Source: Lepeophtheirus salmonis (taxonomy: Eukaryota > Arthropoda > Copepoda > Siphonostomatoida > Caligidae). From it: 64,000 bases of DNA. Where the stretch lies: the NCBI RefSeq assembly GCF_016086655.4, contig NC_052134.2, positions 39,493,971-39,557,970 on the forward strand, given 5' to 3'. The position numbers and the translations under genes are program-made. Of this stretch, positions 1-13,345 are shown piece after piece. Position 1 is the first letter of the stretch; each line of letters starts with the position of its first letter. Under the pieces are notes generated by a model that saw nothing but the letters and a program-made list of their open reading frames with translations, was not told the DNA's origin and ran no database searches.

Positions 1-3000
1 AAAATTAAAGAGAAAATTTGTTTTTTTTACTTACTATTTAGAATGTTATTTTAGACACTCCTTATAAAAATGTTATTTAAATTGGTTAAACGCCTTTGAT
101 ACTTGTATTATACATAATAAATACAATGTACTCGTACGTACATACAGACATGCATGGCAGCCCCCAAAAACACCCCTTTCAAAAATTCTCTTTTATTAGG
201 TTTAAATTAAGTTTCAAATATGTATAAAAAATATATATTTCCATTCCATTACGTGACGTCATTTTGGGATCAATTTATTCATTTTGATACAAATTAGTAA
301 TTCAAAATTCACTTAATAAATTAATATAAAAGCTGGTCCAAAGCTAGATATTCTTTATATTTATGCTCAAAACATGGTACATACTATAATAAAATGTTGT
401 TGATTAAGTAGCAGTAAATATAAAAAAGGATTTATTGTTTGTTTTGGTTGTCGCATAATTTTTTGGAGTCATTTATTGCATTACTAGCCAATTTGCGATA
501 ATTGTAGCTATTTTAATTCATTTAATTGTTTATTAGTCATTTTTAAGTTAATTTTAGCAATAATAGTCATTTTTGAGTAAGTTATCGGCATTATTAGTCA
601 TTTACAGCCACATACTAATTCAGTCATATATTCATACTTATTTTGAATTATAGCTATTCAATTTATTTATGGATGTCTATGAAGATATGGCTAGTTTTAT
701 CCATTTATTTTTATTTTATCAGGAAATTATACATTGTTAGCTTTTTTAACAATATTTTGTCACACGACGTTACCCCACTAACAAAAAACTGTATACTGTA
801 TTTTACTTCAGCTTTGCTCTGCTTCTTTCGTTCTGAACGTGATTGATATAATTCAAGTGAGCTCTTGTTATTCTGTATACAATTATTGAAAAAATCATAG
901 TTGTGAGGAAGAACTGGCTAGCTATAAACAGATTTTTTTGGTCATAGGTATTTTCCCGTTTTATTATATGGAAAGGTTGTAATACATAATAAGGCTAATA
1001 AAGTGGTTAGGTTTGACTATTTTTTATCCATATAATCTAATTGATGTTGAAAATGGATATAATGTTTATATTTTTGAATATTTCAACAAAATTTTTAGTG
1101 ACTCAATATATTTGTCACCGCTTTATAGTCATTTTTAGGGATATTATTCAAAACTTTAGTGGCCTTTAAGGGATATATTGAGTTACAAATTTTACATATG
1201 TATAGTATTAGATGTTGGATTTCCTTTTGTAATATCAAGTATATATCTTCATGCATTAAGTGTATGTCTGTCTATGATTAAGGCTACATACTTCTATATT
1301 TATGATGGTATGACCAGACGCAGCAGACAGTTTGATAGTGCTTGATTGATGAAGGGGAAAAACCCCCTGAATCATAGGATTTGTTCATATATAAGAGCGC
1401 ATGATTTTGGTGTTTGGGTGTGTAACAATCAAGTGTCATATTCTTAAGATTTAAAGATGATTTTTGATCCTTAAAAAAATTAAAAGTCAACATAACCTTT
1501 TATTTATCTCAACTATTATAAATAAATGTTTTTTATAGAGAGACTCCTTTTTTCGAATATTCTTTTACTATTTCCTTGTTCAAAAGTATCCTTGAAGTGA
1601 TTTATGGTTGCAACTTTACCGTAATCAATCTAACAGAAAACGGAGTTTTTATCATTATTATTTCTTTACTGTTATTATTAGCAATGAATATTGCAAAAAT
1701 AATGTATGTGGCAATATAGGTACAATGTTTGTATAATTTATATTATATGTATATACTGATTGATTCTTTTATAGCTTATAATGTATTTTTTGCTTTTGCA
1801 TACATTTGTTCCCATAAAAATACTACGCGTAAAAAACTCCAAAATACTCTTTAAAATCAACCATCGACCCTAAGTATATATTGATCCGTCTATCTTTTTC
1901 ACACTTTTACATAGTTATTGGACCAAAATAGCAAAATTATATTGAATTTTGTAATTTATCCTTCCTTCATGATAATTAGCTGCAGATTGATGACATAAAG
2001 GGAATATTATGTATATTAGGCGGTTACAATCAAGCAATCGTATTTAAAAAAAAAAAAAAATACAGTGTTTTCATTGACGTCAAAGATTGTATAATAAACC
2101 AAGAGTCACGCCATATTAGAAGTATAGTTGTTTATATATGCAGTTATTTTAAAAAAATCAACACATTTGAAACAATATTTACTAAACTTCATATAATGCA
2201 TTTAAAAATAAAGGAAAAAAATTAAACTTTTTTATTTGTAGGAGTAAGGGTTTTAATGATTATAAGATTTAGGTTTGTTATTCTTCCTTTCAGGTGAACA
2301 ATTTCCAAAATGATAGATGATCTAGTCATTCAGTATACAATAGTATCCGCCCGAAAAAAAGCAAATCTTATCTTCTTTTTTTGTCAGTTTTGGACTATTA
2401 ACTATTAATTAATTTTAACCTCAAATTATTTTTGGTAAGTAAGGAATACATAAATAGTTGGATATAATATCGAACCATAATTTCTTGATTGAATTATTAA
2501 TATTTTTAGAAGAAAGATTAGAAAGATATAATACTGTTTGCTATTCACATTGTGGGTCAATTTCTTTTCATCCAATGTTCACCCGTTTCAAACACTCTTT
2601 CACTTTTGTGTCAACATTTTGTATCCTGATTTAATAAGGAATAAACAATTTTTTCTTTTATTTCCTATCCTAATCAAATTTTCTTCTACTTTGATCAAAT
2701 ATTAAAAAACACTCCATCATATCTCAATCTTTATATCAAGAATAAAACATAATCAGAAGACTTTTTCAAGGATATGGAGCTCATACTCTTTGCAATGAGA
2801 AAGGGAGATCCCTTACAAACATACGCCTTGAATCAATCACCTAATGACCTCTTTACATGATACGACTACAAAGGTACATGTATGGTTACAGGGAAAAGTA
2901 TGGAGATACAACTCTAACTGCGGTGGGTCTGGTTGATTCAGGCCACTACAACCATTAATACACTCATATCTAAGTATATTTTTCTTGACTATTTGTAAGA

Positions 3001-3381
3001 GCTTAAATGAATGATGTACATACACAACGAACATTCAAGCTCATTTGAAATCTCTTGATATGTAGTTCTTGAACACAAAGACAATAATCAACAAAAAATA
3101 TCCGAAAATGAAAAATTCCCTTTTTTATTTACTTCATAAACACCCTATTCTATTTCATAGATATATTTCGATCAATTATAGGCTCTGATTCAAATATATG
3201 GAAGTAACTTAGCTATTCAAAAATGTTAGATATATAGTTTGATTTATGGTACATTATTTGGCTTCAATTTTACTTTTAAAATGTTATCTATTATCTTAAT
3301 TTATTATAACTGGGAATTTTGCAAACTGTAAGTGCGATTTATGAAATCTCTTGTAGATTACTCTGATTAGTATAATCAGTG
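1..3381. other. Gene-free AT-rich stretch
   Basis: I see no supportable gene here. Short open frames exist on both strands (for example 643-846 and 2837-3034), but they have no recognisable domain, splice context or codon bias. The stretch 2840-3010 is somewhat richer in GC than its surroundings, yet neither strand gives a family I recognise. The sequence is consistent with intergenic or intronic DNA. Confidence 0.6.
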
Positions 3382-4177
3382 TACCGGGTGTTGCAAAGAA
3401 AAAATTAGACGTAAATGACGAAATTACATAATGATGTATAATTTCGAATAGATTTAATTTCCAAATCGAATATATAAATATAATGATATTTAAGATAATT
3501 AATCTTGAATATGACCAGCGTATGCAGTGGTGGAATTTGTTGAAAGTGCTTTTGATGTAGGGATATTACATGGTAGCTCACTACTCATTAACAGGTCCTT
3601 TAAAGCTTCAACATTTGGGTATTGGATTCAGCAGGCATGTGGTTCTACTTACTAGCAGGTACTGTAATCCTGTAGATTCATATATTGTTATTGGGAAGGT
3701 CAAGAGTTACCCAAAAAAAACTGCAACTGGACTGATGGTTAAATTTTTCACCATATCTGCTATCAGAAGTGGTACATTTTGGGCTTCAAGAGAGACAACG
3801 CCAGCCTTTTTGATGTACCTTGAAATTGTGGACCTTGAGCCCATGACCATCTACATCATTGAGAGATTCAACTGTTATTTAAAGACTTCAACTACAGCTT
3901 CAGTTTCTAGGATGACCAATCTCGTGGGTTTCTCCGAGATCATCACCCATATCTAGTCACTCCTTAATAAGCTGAACGGTTGTCTTTAAGTCATATTTAG
4001 CCACAATAACTAATTTGGGGATATTCTGCTGGCAGGAGGGTTGCAATCTTTTCCCTTTGTTGTTCCTGCAACATGATAATAAACTCTAATGTTCTGAATT
4101 TAATGTACACAAAAAGAGGATACGCAAGGCTCTCTAAAGAAGGGACAAAAATCAGTTTTTTGTAATACACGCTGAGT
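3382..4177 (-). mobile_element. Degenerate Tc1/mariner element with transposase N-terminal relic
   Basis: On the minus strand, from an ATG at 4072-4074, the conceptual reading runs through a mariner-type helix-turn-helix region. Recognisable pieces are REKIATLLPAEYPQI, then TTVQLIKE and a GHPR motif, then SRYIKKAG further on. Several frameshifts and stops break it, so it cannot make a protein. The outer edges look like degraded terminal inverted repeats: CCGGGTGTTGCAAAG near 3384 matches the reverse complement of the sequence around 4155-4174. The element is about 800 bp, so much of the C-terminal catalytic half is missing or unrecognisable. The family assignment is from remembered motif spacing and is moderately secure; the exact ends are less so. 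Confidence 0.55.
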
Positions 4178-5649
4178 TATTAATCTTTCAAATCGTCTCG
4201 AAACTTTTGCCGACCCACTATATGAACGATGTGTAGCAGAAAAATACAATTGTAATCTAAGTTCATTACAAGGGGAAAGTCATTTTTGCTTGCTTTTGTG
4301 TTGACAGGCCTCTAATTTTGCTTTAAAGGAAAATAATTTATGTATCTGTGCCCCCCCTTGACACTTTCTTTATAATTTAACATTGCTTCCTTATATTTTA
4401 TGTAGAAAATTTCTTCACTGGGAATTTCTCTCTGTCCTATTACCAACTTTAGTTTAAAAAAGATTCATTAAAATAATTAATCTCTTATGGCTCATACCTA
4501 TATATGCCTTCTTTTTTTTTTTTAAGTCTCATCTAAAACCCCCATGCTTTAATTCGCTTGGATGATATTGTTATTGATAAAATTAAAGATGATTATCAAA
4601 GGATACCTGAAAGTATCGTCCTATGACTTGTATCTATATACACTAGGATATTAACTATTTCTCGACCAAGGTGGTCCTTTTTTTTCGTATTTTTTAATAA
4701 TAATTATACTCACGATGTGTAAGCGAAGAATCATTCAAAGCGTGAGTCTACTTTCGTAATATATTTGTAGTTATCTCTTTTGAATGTATAACACTTTTGG
4801 GTTGACAGTCAATCTGTTTTATGTAAAGGACCGGTTTAGTATTAATACCTTGCCATTAAAAATTTATGTACACGCTACATCCGGCCTTATCATCAAAAAG
4901 TTAAAATCCTCTTAGTTGTCAAACAGTTGGACAACCATAGTCTCCTCCTTCAGCATTTTGTCTTTCAAAGGATTATTTTTAAATACTTGCATCTCTCTGG
5001 AAAATGTATACATAAACCTCTAAGGACTGGGGTTTTTGTCAAGTGCCCTCCAAAATTTGAGAACAGGTCCGAATCGGACGCAAAAGCTATTTCATAAAAC
5101 AGAATTAGCTAAAGTATGCAATTATATATCAGACAGTGACATCATCATAAAGCAGTTTTCGCCACTTTTATAAGAATAATAAATTCTTATAGAATGTTTT
5201 TTTCTCTTTTTTTTTTTTAATTTACTATTATTATTATTGTTATTATTATTTGACAATAAGAAATTATAAACTATACCTTGTACGTATAGCATAGCAAAAG
5301 TAATCTTCTTTTTTTTTTTTTTGAGATCGCTCAAATAAATCTGCCTTTTTTTCTGTATGGGCCAATGGGAATGTTGTATTGTTGTATTTGTTAATTAATG
5401 TAAATTGTCTAAAAAAAGATTATGTCAAAGGGAAAAATTATAACTAAATACACAAAAAATAAATAAAAAAACGAGTAGCCACATATTTTTAGATCAAATA
5501 TACGCACGTAACAAAGGCGGCAGGACCAGACTATAGGTTGAATATATAAATATTTTATCTTCGAGATCAAGAAGTTCTGGTGCATCATCAAAGGTGTATA
5601 GAACCTAGTGTTGTCTTAATGAAACAATATTTATCTCCTTTTCACAAAT
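4178..5649. other. Gene-free AT-rich stretch
   Basis: I find no gene. There are poly(T) runs and an interrupted ATT/GTT microsatellite at about 5222-5252. The minus-strand open frames at 5122-5334 and 5409-5591 are low-complexity (poly-Lys, poly-Asn) and are explained by those repeats. Confidence 0.6.
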
Positions 5650-5890
5650 GCTGGCCTCTTTTGTTAGCTTCAAACGGTAGAATTGTTCACATTAGTGGTA
5701 AAAATTGAGCGTTGGGCCATAGGGAGAAGCTTAGAGTAGATTATTCCCTACCAATCTCACCAAATACACAGCAAAACCTACATGGTAGTCAATCCTGGCT
5801 TGACCACTGTCTGAGCCACTTCGTTGGCCTTTACTAACAGTCTCTGTCGCTTGATATTGACGCATTGACAATCCACTTCAGAAGTGTATT
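5650..5890 (-). pseudogene. Mariner transposase fragment, SETMAR/Hsmar-like catalytic core
   Basis: The minus strand reads KANEVAQTVVKPGLTTM, then a stop, then VLLCIW, a stop, DW, a stop and GIIYSKLLP. Further on come QKRPAF and VKRR. This order (AQ..KPGLT..KVLLC.WWDWKGI.YYELLP) is the middle of a mariner transposase, between the first and second catalytic Asp. Two of the internal stops are TGA or TAG where the family has Trp or Lys, which points to simple point decay. No terminal repeats were found close by. It is an isolated, inactive fragment and probably of a different lineage from the neighbouring mariner relics. Confidence 0.75.
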
Positions 5891-8800
5891 GATTTTGTTT
5901 CGACCCCTTATCTAAGACTATATAAAAAACCAATATTCCCTTCCCTATAACAATAATAAATATTCTCTCAAAAACGTTTATAAAACAGACATGATATTAT
6001 TTTAAAGTGTTTAATTCGGAAATACCTCCCATTATCCTCACTCTTTGAACTTTACAAAAGTCCCATCCCTAATAATTCCTCATTTAGTTAAAATTTGATC
6101 ACTTTGGGTTTTGCTGAAGCACTACTTTTATTTCATTAATAGTTTTAATTAATAAAGTCCATTAAATATACTAATTTCGAAACATTAAAATTACTTTGAG
6201 CTTCATAAACATTGAACAAAATATACTATGTTAATATCCTTAACAATATTATTAGGTAAGTGTAAGATTAGCCGTTAACAAGTTAATTAATGAACTTTTT
6301 GGGAAATTTTTAACAAACTATAGATTGGTTTTTGTTCTTCATTATTTAAATTTTAGAATGAAAAGACACCGTTGGACCTACCCAATTTTTACTAGTGAAG
6401 ATAATAACACATACCAAAAAAGTGAAAGCTCAAATAAATCAATGTCCAAGACATTCAGCCCTTTTGAATAGTTTTATTTTTTTCTTCTTCTTTACACACA
6501 TATATTCGAATGTATGTCAAAGAGGCCTGCCTAGTTAAATGAATGAATATTTTATAAATAATGTCTTCTCATAATGAAAGTTGACTATTTTCATAAGGAC
6601 TTATCTTTATGTACATGACCTTTCCTCTAGAAACTTATGGTTTTAGTACTTGTATTTGTATTGACAAATATTTTGTTTAAAAAAATTTAGATATATTTAT
6701 GTTTAATTTGATGATGCACATTAACTGTTAAATTTTATTAATTTTTGCAGGAGTTGTATGTATACTTAATATTGGCTTTGCACTCATATTTGATAATTGC
6801 CAGGCAAATTATTGTGCTCCAAGATTATCTTTACTAGTCCTTAGTTACTAGGAACTCTTTTATTATTTGACTTAAATGCATTAGAACACAAAATTAGACC
6901 TTAATATGGACTAAAAGCGTCCATCACTACTGGATGTTCGGTTAATTTCAGTATTGTTTTCTTTTAAAATAAGGTTTTCCTTGCAGAAAATCTGGCTTTA
7001 TGGTGTCCTTAAAGAGTAAAAATTAAAATAATTTTTTGGGAGTTTTAATGTAATAAACAGAGATTGTAATGGACTTCCAGAGTGAAAATGAATATTTTTT
7101 TTCTACAAAGAAATTATACCCAAGGTCAATTTATATGGATGTTGAATGACTCATCCAGTGATCTACATATATGTATATTCTATATGCAGAAAAAAAATCC
7201 AGATAAATTAAAAAAACTAGCTCAAAGAATGCTGAAAAAAGCAGGACATGTCCGAGAAAAATAAATCACTTTAAAAAATGACCAAACCACCGATGAGTTA
7301 TATGTTTATCCTTGAAAACTACTCTAAATACATTTATATACACAATGTGACCTCTTAATAATCAAGGAGAAATAGTTCGTATTGAGGATGTTTCGTCCTC
7401 TGACTCATTACTTTCGTCCTAATCGGTGATTCAACCTCCTTTTACAGACACAACTATCAAATAGCTCAAGGTCAAAAGAAACAGCGCGAAATCCGGGAGA
7501 TACCCGGATCATCCTTGAAATATATATACCTACATAAAAAAAAGAAAAACTTTATCAAATTAGTCATGAATGATTCATAGCCTCAAGCATAAACAAGCAC
7601 ACATACAACGTGGGAGAGAAGCGAACATACCTACAAGTGGTTGAAAAGGTATAATAACAAGAATAATATCAGTGTATGTATATACATTCCAAATATATTA
7701 GTAACTGACCTGAAGGCCAAGATCTGATGAATCAAAAGCAATTCATGCGGTAAAATATATCATGATAAATATATGTAATATGTAATGAAATTGTTTTAAA
7801 ATTCATTTTAAGTAAGAAGGAAAAACCGACAACCTTGGAAAATTATCCTGGATAAGGATCTTACAATTAGTAAAATAATATTTGCAGTCATTATTAACCT
7901 ACAACACTTTCTTCATTACTTCATTTTTGGCATGATTGGAAATTTTATATGTGGTGTGTAGGCACAAAAAATATTTGTTCATATGTAAACATAGGTTTAT
8001 AATATAGGTAATGTCTACATTATATACACCTATGCAAACTTTTACTTTTATTTGATCCTATTAGCTTAGCAGTTAACGAATAATAAATATACATATAATT
8101 ATAGGTAACCATTGTACAATACTTTTTGAGACTATAACTCCCTCGATATAAATTTCTAACTCAATTGAAACAATGCAATAAAGTCAATTTAAAAAAAACG
8201 TATTGTGCATAAGATGTATGAATATAGATATGTATGTACAACCCATTCTTTAAGTTAGATTATGACCCACTAAACCTTTTTAATCAATTATTGTAATGCG
8301 TAGGACATTTGTATTTGCGGATTTAATTCTAAAAGTGATGTAATATAGGAAAGTTATTAAAAAACTCTTGTATTTGAATATTTATTGGAATTTCTATATA
8401 CACAAGTTGATAATAAATTAATCGACCTAAATCATTTATCAACAGTTTTAACTAGGTAAGTTAATTTGTATAGGTATACTCTAATCTGTAAAAAAAAATC
8501 TCTCATTTATCTCTTATTTTCCCACCCCAAAAAACTTATAGTTACAATGAAGTGAAAATCAGTAACATTTGAAAACACGATTTTTTTTATAGTGCTCAAA
8601 TTTAAAAAAATAAAGTAAATTAGAACAGGGCTAAAAAAAAGGACATTAAATTTTAAACAACGACAAAAAGAAATATTTAAAATTTATATAAGAATTTTTA
8701 TTATTTTTACAGTTTTAGCTATGGAGTCAATATTGGTATAAATATATATTTGTACATTTCTATTGCCCTTGCAACGTGTAGTAATCCCTTTGCCATATTT

Positions 8801-9011
8801 TTTAGTATGTTTAAAAAATTAAGAAGAATTTAGAAGTTTTATCCAAATTTTGATGGTTGTATAAATCCTTTTTATACAAAATAGATGGGCAATGTCGTTT
8901 TGTAATTTTGATTCAAAATTGAAAAAAGTCGACTTTTATTATAGCTAGGGACAATGGGGTTTCAATGTATCAAATATTACAGTAAAAGGTCAGTGACATC
9001 CGGAATCGTGC

Positions 9012-9035
9012 AAAAAAAAAAAAAAAAAAAAAAAA
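9012..9035 (+). repeat. Poly(A) run of 24
   Basis: An uninterrupted run of 24 A. It ends nine bases before the palindrome at 9045. It could be the tail of a retroposed sequence or simple slippage; no upstream SINE or LINE body was recognised. Confidence 0.9.
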
Positions 9036-9044
9036 CTAACATTA

Positions 9045-9081
9045 TGAATCAATTATTTTTTTCAAAAAAATAATTGATTCA
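9045..9081. repeat. Perfect 37-bp palindrome
   Basis: Two 18-base arms are exact reverse complements (TGAATCAATTATTTTTTT and its complement), separated by a single C. As single-stranded DNA or RNA it could form a long hairpin. The stem is AT-only near the centre and has a GAATCAATTATT core outside that. No gene flanks it closely. Confidence 0.85.
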
Positions 9082-10383
9082 ACCCTAATTGACCATAATA
9101 TTTATATTTAATATAACATTTTGTCAATTTAGAAAGAGAAAAGAAAGATTTGCGTATAATTTCATTGAGAAATATGTTTTATATTGTCAATGTCAAGATA
9201 TTTTATTTTTCTTTAGCCGACAAGATGTATATTTACAACATGTTGCGCATAGATATGTATGCAATAGGCAGTTAACCTTTTTCATACAATGTCTGTTTCA
9301 CGGATATGTACTTTCAGTATGTATGTATGTATAAATTGATGGAATTCTTGAAATATCTTACTTTTTGCGTAAGGTAATTAGTATGTCCCTAATTATATTG
9401 TTTTACATTTTTTCAATATATTTTTACGAAAATAAATATTACATCATACAACTTTTTTGTTATTATTTAATATTCATTTTCGACATATTGCAATTTTTTC
9501 TTCTTTTGTATGGATATCTACACATATCTAAAGGTTATCAAATAATTACTAAATAATTATTATTTTGGACAAAAAAGACTCAAGCCCTCGGTTTCTCTCT
9601 TTCAAGGGTAATTGAAATTCTTTCAACCCTGAAGTGGATATTAATTTTATCAAACGATTATGGGAGATATTTCTATCTTTTACTTACTTCATCTATAGAT
9701 TAGTTACATTTGTAACTAAGGAAAAAAGGAACATATAAAAGATCTCTTATAATATTCAATTATTATGAAACAGTTAGTATTTTAATACTTTTATACCAAT
9801 CAAGGTTGTATATTGAACTTTGATTAGAGCCTATCTATGTTATGTTCTTAATTATTATATTTTTATCCTCTTGCAATGAGTGTAAAGTCAAATTATATGT
9901 GCATATGCTCCCTAAATGTCAAGTTGAAAGTTTAATATGAGATTACCGTTGAAATAATGAAGTACTTTATTTTTTCTAAGTGGTAAAGTTTTTAAAGAAA
10001 GTCAACAATCAATTAAAAATTATGTATGCACTTTATTTACATTTTTTTAAACTTAAGGTAACTCTTGCATTACGAGATTGCTTATATACCTTGTAAAAAG
10101 AATGGTTATTGTATCAGTGTCATGGTTAAAGGGTATGTGACTAATAATTCTTCTTTATTTTCAATAGAAAATCAAAATTATATTAATAGTAAACAAGCTA
10201 TACTAATATTTCCAAAAGTAAAAGTAACTGTAGGGATATAGTGATCCCCAAATTCTTACCCAGTCCCGTCCTTAATCTTACAGACGCTTCGAAATACAAA
10301 AGAACATTCATGAAACAATTCAATGAACAATCTTTTCTAAACAAAGTCAATATGGGTAGATATCAGCTGCTTCATCATCAATC

Positions 10384-11047
10384 TACAGGATAGGGCAGTA
10401 AAACGTAGACTCGAGAGATTGATTTATAAATAAATAAATGATTTTATATTTTCAATAATAGGCAAAAAAATCATGTTAACAAAAAATGTAGACAAGTTTT
10501 TTGTAAAACTTTTTCAACTCAATAAGGCCACCTTCATTATCAATCACAGCCTTTACAGGTCACCTGCAGGCCATGAAGGAGTTGATGATAAACTCCTCTG
10601 ACAATTTTCCCATGCAGCCACTATGGAAGACTTCAGTTAGTCCACATTTGGGTGTGAGGTTCTATTGGTTTCCCTCTCCAAAGTACCCCATATAGAAAAG
10701 TCCATTGGATTACAATCTGGTGAGGAAGACAGTCCATATCTATTTGGACCAGAATCGAGTCATGTTATATGCGTAGAAGACTTGGCACTTGGCAGACGTA
10801 TGAGAGGGGGCACCGTCCTGATTCCACACGTATTTACCCTCCAGGTAGTTGGTTTTGAAGCCATGGCAAGATGGTATACCTAAACACCGTATAGTAGGCC
10901 TCTTGGACGATTTTCAATCCAGCCTTGAAAAAGGCATCAGAGGCCACAACGCTGAGGACAATTGTTTATGCCCGATATTTGGTGTGGTAAATCCCATGAG
11001 AAAATAAACATTAAATACCAGTCTACGTTTTGCTGCCCTACTCTGTA
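10384..11047 (-). mobile_element. Internally deleted Tc1/mariner element with both terminal repeats
   Basis: The left end (10384-10409) and the reverse complement of the right end (11022-11047) match almost throughout. Both carry TACAG, then GGGCAG, then AAAACGTAGA, and both are bounded by the TA expected of mariner insertion. Inside, on the minus strand, is a decayed C-terminal transposase half: a VVASDAFFKAGLKIVQEAYY-like stretch, then NQLPGG, then VWNQDGAP, whose Asp is the expected second catalytic residue. After it come the SPDLNP-like region, the RETNRTSHPN-like linker and a SEEFIINSF helix. Frameshifts and stops break the frame, and the N-terminal DNA-binding half is absent. At 664 bp it is about half the usual length, so it is a non-autonomous deletion derivative. 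Confidence 0.85.
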
Positions 11048-13149
11048 TATTGCCTATGTTTGAGATATAAACATCCAATATTGATAAGAATAATAAATAA
11101 GAGAAACTGGGAATATTTGCAACACTTTTTACTCTTGGTTTAATTACACGGAGTTGGTTTTACTTAGATACATAAAAATTGACACAACTTACCAATATAA
11201 TCATATGTCTTTTTAAGTACAAAACATTTATAATTTTTGTATCGTCTTGGTTTAGGGTTAAATGGTTTTAACTAGAATAATATTTAAAACATTTACTAGG
11301 TAGATTGATAATCTAATATTTACCGTTTTCGTTTCTTTCCTGACGCTAACACATCTGTGCCAAAAAGTAGCGAGTGATTTTATTATTTATGATTCCTTTC
11401 GATGTATGATTAAATACTTTTGATGTTTAGACAATCCTTGTCTTGAATGTCATAAAACTCATAAAGCTCAATCATGATCACATCAAAATTAAAAAAACAT
11501 CGTTTTAAGACGAGAAGAAAAGTAATAAAAATCCATAGTTAATTATTATTATTACCTATCCTTCTCATAAACAATTAAGATAATAATAAAAAGTGTATGA
11601 TTTACCCGACATTTTCTCATGTGCTGTTGTAAATGACATACTCAGAAGAAAGGTTAAAGACCATAGAGAAGAGAGCAAAAGGTTGCAGGATTTTGCTAAG
11701 TATTTTAATAACTAATAAGAAATCAATGTTATTTTCTAGTAAGTATCATTATTCAACTATAACTTCAAAATCGACTCATATTAAAATTTAAAAGACTAAG
11801 GACTTGTCTTAGACTTGAAGTTACAGTTTACTAAACTATTTATTTATTTTAATTTATATTGATTCAATGGCTGATTAAAGGATATAGAGAATTGTTAATA
11901 TGTCTTTGGGTTTGCTGGCTGTGTTTGTAAGTACATGTAGCATAGACTGCTTCATTTTTGAGTTAATGTGTTTTAACATGCACAAAGTTTTTTTTCTTAC
12001 TTTGATAAACTTTGAATCCTAACCGAACCAAAAATAACAAATTTACCTATTTCAGGTTTGTTTATTTTTCCTAGTAGAAAATATCTTTGTGCAGTAGAAC
12101 AAATATTAATTCGAAAACTCTTAAATTCTTATTTATAATTTTTATTTAGGACATTTCTTCAGTTTAGTATAGTGTGTTGATATTTCAATATTGTTTTAAA
12201 TACATTGTACATGAAATTATTATATGGTTCATCCTCCAGACAACGAACCCGTAGCAGGTAAGCATTTTATCTGTGAAAATCAACTATGAATTACATTTAA
12301 TTAAACTCATTAAACTACGATCTTAGACTAAAATTGAGCTCAAATTCTCAATGATTGGCTCGGACACATAGAAACATAGCTCTTGAACCACTTTGCTTTT
12401 GAGTAATCGTTTATTATTTGTGTAAAAAATCAAAAAAAAAACTATTTAAATAATTGCCAACAGCCATTTATTTGAGTTTTTGAGTGATGTTCTAACTTTT
12501 ATTCAAACGAGCTTTGTATATATTATTTTATTTATATACCTCTAAGCATTTAATGGACAAGCCGCTTCATAATTCCTAAATAAGTACTTAAAATTTTCAC
12601 TAAAAATCTAACGGATGTTTTTTTTAAAGGGAAATAACAGTTTTGTTATTTAGAGATTTAGACCATTTTTCGAAACAACTTAAATAGATGTGTTGATTTT
12701 GATTAATGGTTTTATATTAATGAGATCAATTATTCACATTAAATATTGTATATTTACAAGTATACCTAAGTCAATTAACATATTTTTTGATTATATTTCC
12801 TGTCTCACCTCATCGATGATGTTGGTTAAATAAGTTCCATAGAGTGTGATGATCACATAATTATTTGAATCATTAAGGAAAAAACCTCAATTGCTCCTCT
12901 ACTAGTCTATTTCTCATAATATATATATTATATTCATATGAATAGAAATCTAATTGAGACATTGATGATACTATGAGAGAAACATTTAATAACATATTTG
13001 TGGTACATCAACATTAAATAGAGCAAGGATGAGTTTTCTCATTTGCATTCTTCAACTAGATAATGAATTATAATCTTTCTTTTCCATTAATGAAGTATTT
13101 GTTTTAATATTTCGGAGGTGCTGTAGAATACTCTGAAGTGTCGTAAAAG
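11048..13149. other. Gene-free AT-rich stretch
   Basis: No supported gene. A short open stretch from ATG 12211 runs to a good donor (GCAG followed by GTAAGC at 12258). It could be a small first exon, but no partner exon was found, so it is discussed only as a finding. Confidence 0.5.
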
Positions 13150-13345
13150 ATCCCACCCCGCTTGATTTTTTCTTTTGGCTGCTTGTTCAGGGCAGGGCCT
13201 ACGGACAAAGGCACCAAATCTTAATGCGCTCAAGGCTTCCATTGATGAGCAATGGAACTCCATGAGTCCCAATTACATTATTACCACATGCTAAAGCTTT
13301 CAGCGGTGCATCAAGTCCACTGAAGATCAGAAATGGCAACACATG
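13150..13345 (+). pseudogene. Mariner transposase C-terminal fragment
   Basis: The plus strand reads NLNALKASIDEQWNSMSPNY followed by IITTC, one stop (TAA), then SFQRCIKS and QKWQHM. This is the C-terminal tail of a mariner transposase: the N.DALKASI..QW..MS..YI..TC..FQRR pattern that follows the third catalytic Asp. A preceding piece in another frame reads LDFFFWLLVQGRAYGQRHQ, matching the usual PLDY.IW..VQ.RA..RH segment. One frameshift and one stop inactivate it. No terminal repeats were found. The open frame on the opposite strand at 13087-13272 is a shadow of this relic. Confidence 0.7.

Larger units (their letters stand above)
5891..10383. other. Gene-free AT-rich stretch
   Basis: I see no supportable gene. 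Region 7380-7640 is slightly richer in GC but gives no recognisable protein on either strand. Splice-donor-like GTAAGT sites occur (for example near 6255 and 8455) but cannot be tied to coding exons. The stretch also contains the poly(A) run and the palindrome listed separately. Confidence 0.55.

Noticed and set aside
2837..3034. A Cys- and Pro-containing minus-strand frame of 65 codons.
   Set aside because: Not recognisable, with no supporting splice or start signals.
5122..5334. Poly-Lys/poly-Asn minus-strand frame.
   Set aside because: Produced entirely by poly(T) and ATT repeats.
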